A stretch of DNA of 64,000 nt from an uncultured Tenacibaculum sp. (GTDB lineage Bacteria > Bacteroidota > Bacteroidia > Flavobacteriales > Flavobacteriaceae), in contig NZ_CANMMT010000006.1 in the NCBI RefSeq assembly GCF_947499065.1, forward strand, positions 177,536 to 241,535, in the 5' to 3' direction. A program made the translations under genes and the position numbers. Position 1 is the first letter of the stretch. Every line of letters starts with the position of its first letter. Below are positions 33,595 through 42,818 of the stretch, piece after piece. The notes under the pieces were generated by a model. That model had not been told where the DNA came from. It ran no database searches and saw nothing but the letters and a program-made list of their open reading frames with translations.

Positions 33595-34305
33595 TTATTG
33601 ATGAATAAAGGCAATATTCTGTACTACACTTAAGCCAGCCGTTTCTGTTCTCAATCTATTTTCTCCTAATGAAATAGGAGTAAAGTTCTTATTCAAACAA
33701 CTATCAATTTCTTTTGTAGAAAAATCACCTTCAGGTCCAATTAGGATAGTATACTTCGAATTTGGTTTAACAATGTTTTTTAAAAATAATTTTTCTGTGT
33801 TTTCTTCACAATGCGCAATAAAGGTTTGTTCAGAAAAATCATTCTTCATAAACTCAGAAAATTTTACAGGTAAATTAAGTTTTGGGAGTGTAAACTGAAG
33901 CGATTGCTTCATAGCAGATTGAATTATTTTAGATAATCGTTCTGTTTTTACTATTTTTCGTTCAGAATTATCACAAATTATAGGGGTAATTTCATCAATA
34001 CCTATTTCTGTAGCCTTTTCTAAAAACCATTCTAATCGATCGTTGTTTTTTGTTGGTGCAATAGCTACATGTAAATAGTAATTTCTATGGTTAATTTTTT
34101 CTTCTTTTTTTACAATGGTAGCCAAACACTTTTTATCGTTTGGAATTACTATTTCAGCAAAAAATAAATAACCATTACCATTGGTAATATGTAAAATATC
34201 TCCTTCTTTTTTCCTTAAAACGCGAACAATATGTCTACTTTCTTCTTTTTCAAAAGTAATTTCTTTGGTTTCAGGAGTGATATTAGGGTTGAAAAATAGC
34301 TGCAT
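33595..34305 (-). CDS. rsmE: 16S rRNA m3U1498 methyltransferase RsmE
   Basis: This 236-aa SPOUT methyltransferase has an N-terminal PUA-like region (SRHIVRVLRKKEGDILHITN). The C-terminal trefoil knot carries ILIGPEGDFSTKEIDS and LGENRLRTETAGLSV. It methylates U1498 of 16S rRNA. Its start overlaps the stop of the GNAT gene by 1 bp. Confidence 0.95.
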   Translation of the reverse strand: MQLFFNPNITPETKEITFEKEESRHIVRVLRKKEGDILHITNGNGYLFFAEIVIPNDKKCLATIVKKEEKINHRNYYLHVAIAPTKNNDRLEWFLEKATEIGIDEITPIICDNSERKIVKTERLSKIIQSAMKQSLQFTLPKLNLPVKFSEFMKNDFSEQTFIAHCEENTEKLFLKNIVKPNSKYTILIGPEGDFSTKEIDSCLNKNFTPISLGENRLRTETAGLSVVQNIAFIHQ

Positions 34306-35423
34306 TATAAATCTAACTTGTAAGTTCTTCTTCTTTTGTGGACTGAAGGATTAAAGGTTTTCCATATTTGTTGTATAGCAATATTATCTTCTAATTCAGG
34401 AGTTCTTATACAGTTTTCAATATTTTTCTTAGCAAAAGTTTCTGCATATTGATCAAAAATTATAGCTGTAACACCTTTGTTTTGATATTCAGGGTGAACC
34501 CCAATTAAATAAAAAATAACATCTTTAGAGTTACGTCTAGCATTTAGTAAATGAAAAAGGCCAAAAGGAAATAGTTTTCCATTAGCTTTTTGTAAAGCTT
34601 TAGAAAAAGAAGGCATTACAATAGCAAAAGCTACTAATTTATTGTTTTCATCTAAAACAAACTTGATATATTCAGGGTTGATAAAGCTGATGTATTTTTC
34701 TTTAAAATGTTCTATTTGTGCATTAGAAATAGGTACATAAGTAGAGAGCTTAGAGTAAGTTTTGCTAAATAGGTCAAACATTTCATCAACATAGGGCATA
34801 ATGTCTTTGGTTGAAGTGAAATTTAGAGCTTTTAATTTGTATCTCTTTTTAATAATGTTACTTGCTTTTTTATATTTAGCAGCATCCACATTGCTAAAAC
34901 GAAATTTATTTTCTAAATATTCTTTTTCTTTCTTAAAGCCCAACTGTTCTAAGTGTTTTGAATAGTATGGATGATTATACCAAGTAATCATAGTTCCTAT
35001 ATGGTCAAAACCTTCTACAAGAACCCCAGTTTTATCTAAATTATTAAAACCTACTGGGCCTTCAACAAAATCTAAGTCATTTTGATATCCAATCTCTTTA
35101 ACTTTTTCAATTAGCGATTTGCTTACATTAATATCGTCTATAACGTCAAACCAACCAAAACGCATTTTTTTTATGTTTTGTTTTTCAACTTCATATGTGT
35201 TGATTATAGCTGCAACACGTCCAACAATTTGATTATTTTTTAGAGCTATGAAAAAGCGTGCATTTGCATGTTCAAAAACAGGGTTTTTGTCTTTGTCAAA
35301 ACTAGCAACTTCGTCATTAATAATAGGGGGTACCCAATATTTATTATTCTTATAAAGAGAAAAAGGAAACTTAACAAATTGTTTCATTTCCTTTTTGGTA
35401 TTTATTTCTTTAATTTCAATCAT
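34305..35423 (-). CDS. Large GNAT-fold protein (YghO-like)
   Basis: This 372-aa protein combines an N-terminal part (PFSLYKNNKYWVPP, GRVAAIINTYE, GPVGFNNLDKTGVL) with a C-terminal acetyltransferase fold containing IGVHPEYQNKGVTAIIFDQY, the acetyl-CoA loop. The length and the GWFDVIDD and GP(V/M)GFNN motifs match YghO-type proteins common in Bacteroidota. The substrate is unknown. It is the first gene of a pair with rsmE. Confidence 0.82.
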   Translation of the reverse strand: MIEIKEINTKKEMKQFVKFPFSLYKNNKYWVPPIINDEVASFDKDKNPVFEHANARFFIALKNNQIVGRVAAIINTYEVEKQNIKKMRFGWFDVIDDINVSKSLIEKVKEIGYQNDLDFVEGPVGFNNLDKTGVLVEGFDHIGTMITWYNHPYYSKHLEQLGFKKEKEYLENKFRFSNVDAAKYKKASNIIKKRYKLKALNFTSTKDIMPYVDEMFDLFSKTYSKLSTYVPISNAQIEHFKEKYISFINPEYIKFVLDENNKLVAFAIVMPSFSKALQKANGKLFPFGLFHLLNARRNSKDVIFYLIGVHPEYQNKGVTAIIFDQYAETFAKKNIENCIRTPELEDNIAIQQIWKTFNPSVHKRRRTYKLDL

Positions 35424-35441
35424 ACAGCAAATGTATCATTT

Positions 35442-36815
35442 TTATTTATCCTTATTCTTTTCTTTTTCTTTCTCTTTTTCCTCTTCTTTTTTTAATTCTT
35501 CTTCTAGTTTTTTTATTTCTTTTTCAAGCTTTAAACGTTCTTTTTCTTTACGTTTAGCTTCTTTTTCCTTTTCTTTCTTGAGTTCTTTTTCAAGCTTTAA
35601 ACGTTCTTTTTCTTTCTTTTTAGCTGCTTTTTCTGCTTCCTTAGCTTTGTTTTTAGCGTCTTTTTCAGCTTTCTTTTTCGCTTTTTTCGCTGCTTTCTTT
35701 TCAGCCTTAGTAGTTTTCTTTTTTTGTTTTTTATCTTCCTTAGCAATTACATCTACTAATGATTTTTGACGTTGTCTTCTTGGTTTTTCAATTGTTATTT
35801 CTTCTTTCTTTTCACCATCATCAATAACAATAGTTTGCTTGTCTTTTTTCTTAAACAGTTTTTTTACTTTGCTAAATAAGCGTCCAAAGAAACCTTTGTT
35901 TTCATCATATTTAGTTTCTTCTTGTTCTACTATCTTATTACCAAATTCATCTACTTCTACAAAATCATCTTTATGTCTGTTTATTCTATAAGAAACACCA
36001 ATACCTGTATAAACACCAATTTCGCTTTGCTCACGCATTATCCTAGCAGTAGCGTTTAGTTGTAGATTTTCACTGTATAAATAAGCTGCTCCAAAACCAA
36101 TATTGCTTTTTCGTTGGTACTTTTCAAAAGAACCTTGTAATTCAGCAAAACCAGACCAATAATCATTAAAATTATAAGTTCCAGTTATAATGTATGAGAA
36201 TTCAGAAAAATCACTTCCTATATAATCGTAATATAAATTACTTATTACATTCAGTTTATCAGAAAATTCATTTTGTAGTAAAACTCCAACTTTTGGTGTT
36301 ACACCACCTTTTTTATGATAATCATTTAAAATGCTACCAAAATTTACTCCAGCATATACTCCTACATGTGGAATCCATCTTTTCCAATCAAAAGAATGTC
36401 TAGCTTTCCAGCTTCTAATTTCCTTACTCTTATCATCATATTTAGGAGTGTACACTAAGTATTTCGCTCCTAAAGTTAAATTACCAAATCCTGTTTGGCT
36501 ATGAGATGATTCAAAAACATTTTTGAATGCATTTTTATCGTTTTGTAAACTTGTGTTTAAATTGAACTCTAGTTTTTCGGTAAAGAAACTTGTTCTAAAT
36601 AATAAGTTTAAGCCAATAGCTTGCGGATTACTAAAAGTAGGTGTAGCATTAATTTTTCTAAAAAATAGACTTGATTCAAATTGATATACACCAGAACCCA
36701 CACTGTATGGGCTCTCTGAGAAACCCGGACGGTTAGAATTTATAACAGTCGTGTATTGTGCATTTACAAGTAAGGGTGAGCAAAAAGCAAAAAACAAAAA
36801 AAGTTTCTTAATCAT
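35442..36815 (-). CDS. Outer-membrane beta-barrel-like protein with long Lys/Glu tail
   Basis: This 457-aa protein has a signal peptide (ends VNAQY). Residues about 20-300 are beta-rich with alternating aromatic strands, resembling the 'transporter' barrel family related to phenol-degradation MetA proteins (RPGFSESPYSVGSGVYQFES). Residues about 320-457 are almost entirely Lys and Glu with Ala, forming a very charged helix or coiled coil (a run such as KKEKERLKLEKELKKEKEKE). The barrel is presumably in the outer membrane; the side on which the tail sits is unknown. The N-terminal family call is moderate. Confidence 0.7.
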   Translation of the reverse strand: MIKKLFLFFAFCSPLLVNAQYTTVINSNRPGFSESPYSVGSGVYQFESSLFFRKINATPTFSNPQAIGLNLLFRTSFFTEKLEFNLNTSLQNDKNAFKNVFESSHSQTGFGNLTLGAKYLVYTPKYDDKSKEIRSWKARHSFDWKRWIPHVGVYAGVNFGSILNDYHKKGGVTPKVGVLLQNEFSDKLNVISNLYYDYIGSDFSEFSYIITGTYNFNDYWSGFAELQGSFEKYQRKSNIGFGAAYLYSENLQLNATARIMREQSEIGVYTGIGVSYRINRHKDDFVEVDEFGNKIVEQEETKYDENKGFFGRLFSKVKKLFKKKDKQTIVIDDGEKKEEITIEKPRRQRQKSLVDVIAKEDKKQKKKTTKAEKKAAKKAKKKAEKDAKNKAKEAEKAAKKKEKERLKLEKELKKEKEKEAKRKEKERLKLEKEIKKLEEELKKEEEKEKEKEKNKDK

Positions 36816-36843
36816 GTTATGAATTCAAGTTATAGAAATTATA

Positions 36844-36851
36844 CAAACATA
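36844..36851 (-). promoter_or_regulatory. TAnnTTTG box of the barrel-protein gene
   Basis: TATGTTTG on the minus strand lies 28 bp upstream of the start at 36815. Confidence 0.45.
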
Positions 36852-36921
36852 CGTAAAAATACGAATTACCGTATAATTTAAGTTTTGTAAAGTCTTAACG
36901 CTTCCTTTTGCTTCAAATTGT

Positions 36922-36929
36922 TATTTTTG
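36922..36929 (+). promoter_or_regulatory. TAnnTTTG box of the DUF4834-yfhO operon
   Basis: TATTTTTG lies 27 bp upstream of the first start codon. Confidence 0.45.
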
Positions 36930-36956
36930 ATAGATTTTTTTATTTACAAGAAATAG

Positions 36957-37238
36957 ATGATACATATAAATGAGGCTGGACCTATGAATTTTTTAAGAAC
37001 TTTACTAATAATCCTTGTAGCATATTATGCTGTTAAGTTTGTTGTGAGGTTGTTTGCTCCATATTTAATTAAAAAAGCTGTTGATAAAGTACAGAAAAGA
37101 GCTGAGCAACAATATCAAAATCAACAACAAAAAACAGATGTTGAAGAAGGAAAAACAATTATAGATAAAAAACCAAGAAATAATAAACAAAGCAATAATT
37201 CGGTAGGAGAGTATGTTGACTTTGAAGAAATAGACTAG
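36957..37238 (+). CDS. DUF4834 small membrane protein
   Basis: This 93-aa protein has one N-terminal helix (NFLRTLLIILVAYYAVKFV) and a polar, Gln/Lys-rich tail ending GEYVDFEEID, the DUF4834 closing motif. The first ATG leaves nine residues (MIHINEAGP) before a second ATG at 36984. I keep the longer form because family members commonly have a short polar leader before the helix. It precedes the YfhO-family gene by 2 bp, a pairing conserved in flavobacteria. Confidence 0.82.
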   Translation: MIHINEAGPMNFLRTLLIILVAYYAVKFVVRLFAPYLIKKAVDKVQKRAEQQYQNQQQKTDVEEGKTIIDKKPRNNKQSNNSVGEYVDFEEID

Positions 37239-37240
37239 CT

Positions 37241-39640
37241 ATGAATTTTAAAAAAATACTGCCATTTGCAATAGCAATAGCTGCTTTTGCTGTTATATCA
37301 TTGTTATATTTTAATCCAGTTTTAAGTGGGAAACAAATTAAACAGAGTGATATTACTCAGTTTATAGGAATGTCTAAAGAAGTTTCTGATTACAGAGCAG
37401 AAAAAGGAGAAGAGCCTTATTGGTTAGGAAATGCATTTAGTGGAATGCCAGCTTATCAAGTTAGTGCTTATTATCCAAATGATTTTGTAAGATATATTGA
37501 TAAAGCTATTCGATTTTTACCAAGACCTGCTGATTACTTGTTTTTATACTTCTTAGGATTTTTCTTGCTGTTAAATGCGTTGAAAGTAGATTGGAAACTA
37601 GCTATATTAGGTAGTTTGTCCTTTGGTTTTTCTACATATCTAATTATTATTTTTGGAGCAGGGCATAATGCAAAGGCTCATGCAATAGGATATATGCCGT
37701 TAGTAATCGCAGGAGTATTATATGTTTTTCAAAAAAGATATTTACTCGGTTTTGTAATTACTTCTTTAGCTATGGCTTTAGAAGTGTATGCAAATCATCC
37801 TCAAATGACTTATTACCTTGTTTTTTGTTTGTTAATATTAGCTATTGTAGAATTTATTGAAGCATTTAAAACAAAAACATTACCAGTTTTTGCTAAACAA
37901 GCATTAGTATTGATTGCTGCAATGTTTATAGGTTTAGGAGTTAATTCTACAAGATTGTTAGCAATGAAACAGTATGGAGACTTTAGTACTAGGGGGAAGT
38001 CAGAACTAACTATAAATGCCGATGGAAGCCCTAAAGAAAAATCTACAGGATTAGATAAAGCTTATATTACAGAATATAGTTATGGAATAGGAGAAACATT
38101 TAATCTACTAATTCCTCGTTTTATGGGAGGTGGAACTATTGAAAAATTAGGTGAGGACTCTAATTTTTATCAAGTTTTAGAGCAAAATGCTGGTAAAAGT
38201 GTAGCAAAAGATTATTCAAGTCAAGTACTTACTTATTGGGGAAAACAGCCTATTGTAGAAGCACCAGCTTACATAGGGGCAATTTTATTCTTTTTATTCT
38301 TTTTAGGAGTATTTTTAGTAAAGGGAAGATTGAAATATTGGTTAGTTTCTGCTACTATTTTCTCTATTGTATTAAGTTGGGGTAAAAACTTTCCAATAAT
38401 AACAAATTTCTTCATCGATTATGTGCCTTTATATAATAAGTTTAGAGCAGTTTCATCTATTCAAGTAATAGCAGAGTTATGCGTACCGTTATTAGGAGTT
38501 ATAGCTTTAAGAGATTTCTTTTCAACTAAAATTTCTTCGGAAGAAAAAGAAACAGCTGTTAAAAAAGCTTTTTATGTAATAGGTGGTATAACCGTAATTT
38601 TTGCCTTATTTGGTTCAAGTTTGTTTGCTTTTGAAGGACTTAGAGATAACCAATATCAACAATTACCAGCATTGATTGATGCTTTAATTTCTGATAGAAA
38701 GGATATGTTGTTTAATGATAGTGTAAGGTCATTCTTATTAGTTTTAGCAACTGGTGGTTTATTATGGTTTTATTTAAAAGGAAAATTAAAACAAATTCCA
38801 GTTTTAATAATTATTGGTGGGTTAATAGTATTTGATTTGGTTTCTGTAGATATTAATTATGTAAATAAAGAAGATTTTACATCTGCAAGAAGAGTATTAA
38901 AACCATTTTCGCCAAACCAAGCTGATAAGGAAATTTTAAAAGATAAAGATTATTATAGGGTAGCTAACTTTAGTGTAAATCCAATGCAGGATGGGAGAAC
39001 TTCTTATTTTCATAATTCAATAGGAGGGTACCATGCAGCAAAAATGAAGAGATACCAAGAGCTGTTTGATTACCAAATAGCTAAGAATAATATGGAGGTG
39101 TTGAATATGTTAAATGCTAAATATATTATTATTGGTGAAGATAAATTTCAAGAAAATAAAGATGCCAATGGAAATGCTTGGTTTGTTGAAAAACTAAAAG
39201 TTGTTGATACAGCAAATAGAGAGATAAAGGCTTTAGATAGTTTAAAAACGAAAAAAGAAGCTGTATTAAACTCAAAATATTTAAATGGGGAGTTGTCTTC
39301 ATTAAAATTTCAGAAAGACTCTGTTTCATCAATAAAACTAGTTAAAAATGATGTAACAGAATTGGTGTATGAAACAAATACAACAGGAAATAGTTTTGCA
39401 GTGTTTTCTGAAATCTATTATAAAGATGGGTGGAATGCTTATTTAGATGGCAAACAAGCTCCTTATTATAGAATAAATTATGTGCTAAGAGGGATGGAAA
39501 TTCCAAAAGGAAAGCATGAAGTAGTATTTAAATACGAACCTACAGTTATATCAATAGGAAATGGAATTACATTATTTTCATATGCATTATTATTGTTAGT
39601 TCCAGTAGGTTGGGTAGCTTTTAAGAAAAAAAAGCAGTAA
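37241..39640 (+). CDS. YfhO-family multi-helix membrane protein
   Basis: This 799-aa protein has about twelve helices. The family motif ITQFIGMSKEVSDYRAEKGE is in the first periplasmic loop and NAFSGMPAYQVSAYYP follows. The C-terminal segment has the YKDGWNAYLDGKQAPYYRIN and GMEIPKGKHEVVFKYEP pattern. YfhO proteins are related to GT-C glycosyltransferases and in other bacteria glycosylate lipoteichoic acid or cell-surface molecules. The substrate in this Gram-negative group is unknown. Confidence 0.88.
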   Translation: MNFKKILPFAIAIAAFAVISLLYFNPVLSGKQIKQSDITQFIGMSKEVSDYRAEKGEEPYWLGNAFSGMPAYQVSAYYPNDFVRYIDKAIRFLPRPADYLFLYFLGFFLLLNALKVDWKLAILGSLSFGFSTYLIIIFGAGHNAKAHAIGYMPLVIAGVLYVFQKRYLLGFVITSLAMALEVYANHPQMTYYLVFCLLILAIVEFIEAFKTKTLPVFAKQALVLIAAMFIGLGVNSTRLLAMKQYGDFSTRGKSELTINADGSPKEKSTGLDKAYITEYSYGIGETFNLLIPRFMGGGTIEKLGEDSNFYQVLEQNAGKSVAKDYSSQVLTYWGKQPIVEAPAYIGAILFFLFFLGVFLVKGRLKYWLVSATIFSIVLSWGKNFPIITNFFIDYVPLYNKFRAVSSIQVIAELCVPLLGVIALRDFFSTKISSEEKETAVKKAFYVIGGITVIFALFGSSLFAFEGLRDNQYQQLPALIDALISDRKDMLFNDSVRSFLLVLATGGLLWFYLKGKLKQIPVLIIIGGLIVFDLVSVDINYVNKEDFTSARRVLKPFSPNQADKEILKDKDYYRVANFSVNPMQDGRTSYFHNSIGGYHAAKMKRYQELFDYQIAKNNMEVLNMLNAKYIIIGEDKFQENKDANGNAWFVEKLKVVDTANREIKALDSLKTKKEAVLNSKYLNGELSSLKFQKDSVSSIKLVKNDVTELVYETNTTGNSFAVFSEIYYKDGWNAYLDGKQAPYYRINYVLRGMEIPKGKHEVVFKYEPTVISIGNGITLFSYALLLLVPVGWVAFKKKKQ

Positions 39641-39654
39641 TTTATATAATTTAA

Positions 39655-41361
39655 TTAATCAAGAGTTTTTAGAAAAGCAGAAGGTGTAATGCCTACTTGC
39701 TTTTTAAAAGCTCTTGAAAATGCAGAAGCATTTGTATATCCAACTTCTTGAGCTAAACCTTGAATAGAGTATTTTCTATATTGACTATCAGTTCTTAACT
39801 TATTAATTATATAATCTATCTTACGTCTAGTAAAATATTGTTTAAAAGACTCTTTGTAGTGTTTATTAAATACAAAAGATACATATGTAGAGTTAGTTTT
39901 TAAGTCTTTAGTAATGCTGGAAATAGAAAAGTTAGAATCTAAGAACTCAAAATTTTTATTAATATCGTTTATCTTATCTAGGATTTTATTTTCTAAAGCG
40001 TCATCAATATTGTATTCTTTTTTTTCTACAACATCAATTGAAGAAGATTGTTGAGTGTTTAATTGATTGATTAGCTCATACTTTTGTTTTTTTTCTTTTC
40101 TTAAAAAGAAAAATGTTAAACTCAATAAAATCAAAATTAAAGCAATGAAAGTAATAATTAGATTGTTTTGTTTTGAAGCTTCTTTATCTTTAATTTTCTT
40201 GTTTAATACTTGAGCTTGTTTAAAGTTGTTAGTATATAGTAAATTGTAAGTTTTCTCTTTGTTACTTTTAGCTAAGTTAAATTGTTTAAGTGTTAGTTGG
40301 GAGTATTTAAAAGCACTGTCAATTTTATTCAGCTTATTATACTCTTTAGATAAGATGTCATAAACTGTAATTAACTTACTTCGTTTACACTTCTCTTTGT
40401 TGTCGTTTATAAGTTTTTTAGCAAAATGTATAGTAGAATCTGTAATGTTAAGGTTGTGAAAGCAAATTGCTTTTTGAAAATACTCTCTATGTTTGTAATG
40501 GTATCCATTACTTATTCTAGAGTATTTATTGATTTCATTAATTGCTTTTTTATACTTTTTTTTAGCTATAAGGATTTCAGTTTTTCTAAAACTGTATATA
40601 ATATCTGAATCTTTATGAGGAGGTTTAAATAATTTAGTGATTAAAAAAGCTTTATCATAGTAAAAAGCAGCAGAGTCAATATAGTTTGTTGAACTGTCTT
40701 TATGGAAAAGAGTCATATAAGTGTTACCTAAGCTGTTACTAATGTTTGCTCTTTGCTGAATGAAGAAATTATCATTATTGATGCTTTCGAATTTTGAAGA
40801 ATTCATGTCATTATAAGCAGCTAGTAAAATGTTTTTAGCATCTTCTTCCATTTTTAAAGCTTTTTTTATAATGGCTTTTGAAGTTTTTATCGTTAATTTA
40901 TATCTTAAGTATTTAATGTTTTTATTTGGCCTAGATTCATTAGTTTTCTCCATCAAGAGAAGATATTCATAGGCTTTTGTATAGTTTTCTTGATTGTTTT
41001 TTATCCAAAATAGCCTATTGTATGCAGCAGCTTTTCCATCATAAAAATATTCCTTATTATTTTTAATAGATAGATTACTATTTGCTTTGTTTAATAGTTT
41101 AATAGAAGCTTCTTCTGATTTTATATAATCTTTTTCTCTGTAATATGCGTATGCCTCTGCTGACAAACCTACTATTACATACCAATCATCTTTAGATTGT
41201 TCTAGTTTTTTTGCTATTGATAAAAGACTATCACTATTGGTGTTTTTATAATATTCTAACTTTTCTTTTAATTTAATGTTGATGCTATCATTATTATTTT
41301 GAGAAAAAATATTGATAGTGAACAGTATAAGATGTATTAAGAAAAATCTTCTGAAATTCAT
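39655..41361 (-). CDS. TPR-containing membrane AraC-family regulator
   Basis: This 568-aa protein has a signal peptide (ends NIFSQN). Residues about 30-380 are helical with tetratricopeptide-like repeats, a membrane helix lies near 393-412, and a C-terminal AraC HTH follows (about 460-568; IQGLAQEVGYTNASAFSRAF and KKQVGITPSAFLKTL). The order implies a periplasmic sensor and a cytoplasmic DNA-binding domain. It diverges from a short unit at 41.44-41.58 kb preceded by two direct repeats, the likely target. Confidence 0.85.
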   Translation of the reverse strand: MNFRRFFLIHLILFTINIFSQNNNDSINIKLKEKLEYYKNTNSDSLLSIAKKLEQSKDDWYVIVGLSAEAYAYYREKDYIKSEEASIKLLNKANSNLSIKNNKEYFYDGKAAAYNRLFWIKNNQENYTKAYEYLLLMEKTNESRPNKNIKYLRYKLTIKTSKAIIKKALKMEEDAKNILLAAYNDMNSSKFESINNDNFFIQQRANISNSLGNTYMTLFHKDSSTNYIDSAAFYYDKAFLITKLFKPPHKDSDIIYSFRKTEILIAKKKYKKAINEINKYSRISNGYHYKHREYFQKAICFHNLNITDSTIHFAKKLINDNKEKCKRSKLITVYDILSKEYNKLNKIDSAFKYSQLTLKQFNLAKSNKEKTYNLLYTNNFKQAQVLNKKIKDKEASKQNNLIITFIALILILLSLTFFFLRKEKKQKYELINQLNTQQSSSIDVVEKKEYNIDDALENKILDKINDINKNFEFLDSNFSISSITKDLKTNSTYVSFVFNKHYKESFKQYFTRRKIDYIINKLRTDSQYRKYSIQGLAQEVGYTNASAFSRAFKKQVGITPSAFLKTLD

Positions 41362-41382
41362 TGAAATATGCTTACTTAAGCT

Positions 41383-41468
41383 TTTTATAAAATGATAAAT
41401 ATACTACTTGCATTTTATAAAATGAGGATATATACATTTTTTTATGAACAAAAACAGTACTACATTCG
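41383..41468 (+). promoter_or_regulatory. Direct repeats and TAnnTTCG box of a short unit
   Basis: TTTTATAAAATGA occurs at 41383-41395 and 41413-41425, exactly 30 bp apart, each followed by a similar AT-rich run ending ATATAC. TACATTCG at 41461-41468 is a candidate box about 42 bp from the second copy's centre. AraC proteins normally bind direct repeats, and the AraC-TPR gene starts 21 bp away on the other side. Confidence 0.4.
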
Positions 41469-41548
41469 TACCATACTTAAGCTTACAAAGGAAAAAGTTT
41501 ATTCCAAAAGTATTAATTAGCTTTTTGGATATAAATCAAATACTATGA
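41444..41548 (+). CDS. Possible 34-aa small ORF before a terminator
   Basis: ATG at 41444-41446 opens a 34-codon frame with TGA at 41546-41548, 5 bp before a strong terminator. The product is basic (YLSLQRKKFIPKVL in the middle). If the box at 41461 is the real promoter the start codon is not transcribed, and the unit is then an RNA of about 110 nt rich in GGAAAAAG purine runs. The two readings cannot be separated by sequence alone. Confidence 0.25.
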   Translation: MNKNSTTFVPYLSLQRKKFIPKVLISFLDINQIL

Positions 41549-41553
41549 AAAGG

Positions 41554-41583
41554 AAAAAAGAGAATCAATTGATTCTCTTTTTT
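41554..41583 (+). terminator. Terminator of the short unit
   Basis: AAAAAAGAGAATC (41554-41566) pairs with 41571-41583 around AATT, with a T-run included. It lies between two divergent genes, so it must end a transcript started within the gap. Confidence 0.75.
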
Positions 41584-41632
41584 TGTTTAGAGTATATTTT
41601 AAATATACATTTGTTAAAGATATAATGAGTGT

Positions 41633-42817
41633 ATGAAAATAGGAATGATATTGGACAAAGTTTTCCCTCCAGATCCACGAGTTGAAAACGAAGCTATTGA
41701 ATTAATTAAAAATGGACATGAAGTTTTTCTATTCTGTTTAACTTACGAAGAAGAGGAAAGAAAAGAAATAGTTAATCAAATAAAGGTTCGAAGGTATAAG
41801 TCTAATAAATTTGATTATAAAATGTCTGCATTGGTATATACAGTCCCAGTATATACTTTTATAATGAAAAAGAAAATTTTAAATTTTTTAAAAGAAAATA
41901 AAATTGAAGCTATCCATATTCACGATATTAGAATAGCAGAAGCAGCTTTTAAAGCTAATAAAAGAATTAAATTACCTGTAGTTTTAGATTTACACGATAA
42001 CATGCCTGAGGTAATGAAATTTTATCCGCACTTACAAAAGTTTCCTGGTAAATACATTATTTCACCAAAAAGTTGGAAGAAAAAAGAAGAGAGCTTTATA
42101 AAAAAGGCAGATAGTGTAATTACAGTTTCTCAAGAATTTGTGGATGAGCTTATTGAAAGAACAAAAATTAAAGCTGAAAAAGTGACATTAGTTCCTAATA
42201 CAATTAGGAAATCTTTTTATAATTCATTTGAGTTGAATGAAAGTTTGATTCATAAATATAAAAATAATTTTGTTATACTTTATTTGGGAGATACCCATAT
42301 CAGAAGAGGTTTGTTGACAGCAATTAGAGCAATAAACAATATAAAGAATCAAATACCTAATGTAAAACTTGTAGTTGTAGGTAAAAACACTACTGATTAT
42401 TTATTAAAAGAAGAAGTTAATAAATTAGGATTAAAAGAATTTGTTGATTTAGAAGGATGGAAAAATGTATCCTTATTTCCATCTTATATAGAAGCAAGTG
42501 ATGTTTGTATTTCACCCTTGCATAGAAATATTCAACATGATGTAGCCTATGCAAATAAATTGTTTCAATATATGAGTTTAGGTAAGCCATTATTGGTAAG
42601 TAATGCTACTGCTCAGAAAAAATTAATAGAAAAATATAATACAGGTTTAGTTCATAAAGAAAAAGATGTTGAAGATTTTGAAAATAAGATTATAGAATTA
42701 TATAATAAACCATCCTTGAGAAATCAATTAGGAGAAAACGGAAAGAATTTTGTTCGTAACGAATTTACTTGGGATAAAACATCTAAAGAGTTAATAAATT
42801 TATACGCAAACTTATAA
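41633..42817 (+). CDS. Glycosyltransferase family 4 protein (first gene of polysaccharide operon)
   Basis: This 394-aa GT-B fold protein has an N-terminal Rossmann part with DKVFPPDPRVENEAIELI, a start typical of family 4. Its C-terminal motif CISPLHRNIQHDVAYANKLF followed by MSLGKPLLVSN matches the nucleotide-sugar region, although the first acidic residue of the usual EX7E is replaced. It is likely to add a sugar to a lipid-linked polysaccharide precursor. The next gene starts 1 bp later. Confidence 0.87.
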   Translation: MKIGMILDKVFPPDPRVENEAIELIKNGHEVFLFCLTYEEEERKEIVNQIKVRRYKSNKFDYKMSALVYTVPVYTFIMKKKILNFLKENKIEAIHIHDIRIAEAAFKANKRIKLPVVLDLHDNMPEVMKFYPHLQKFPGKYIISPKSWKKKEESFIKKADSVITVSQEFVDELIERTKIKAEKVTLVPNTIRKSFYNSFELNESLIHKYKNNFVILYLGDTHIRRGLLTAIRAINNIKNQIPNVKLVVVGKNTTDYLLKEEVNKLGLKEFVDLEGWKNVSLFPSYIEASDVCISPLHRNIQHDVAYANKLFQYMSLGKPLLVSNATAQKKLIEKYNTGLVHKEKDVEDFENKIIELYNKPSLRNQLGENGKNFVRNEFTWDKTSKELINLYANL

Positions 42818-42818
42818 T

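Noticed and set aside
35268..35769. Plus-strand frames rich in Phe and Ser
   Set aside because: They are antisense readings of the Lys/Glu tail of the barrel protein and have no independent support.
41444..41548. Class I lanthipeptide-type leader (LSLQRKK pattern) in the 34-aa ORF
   Set aside because: No Gly-Gly cleavage site, no Cys-rich core and no maturation enzyme nearby; similarity is only a few basic and hydrophobic residues.
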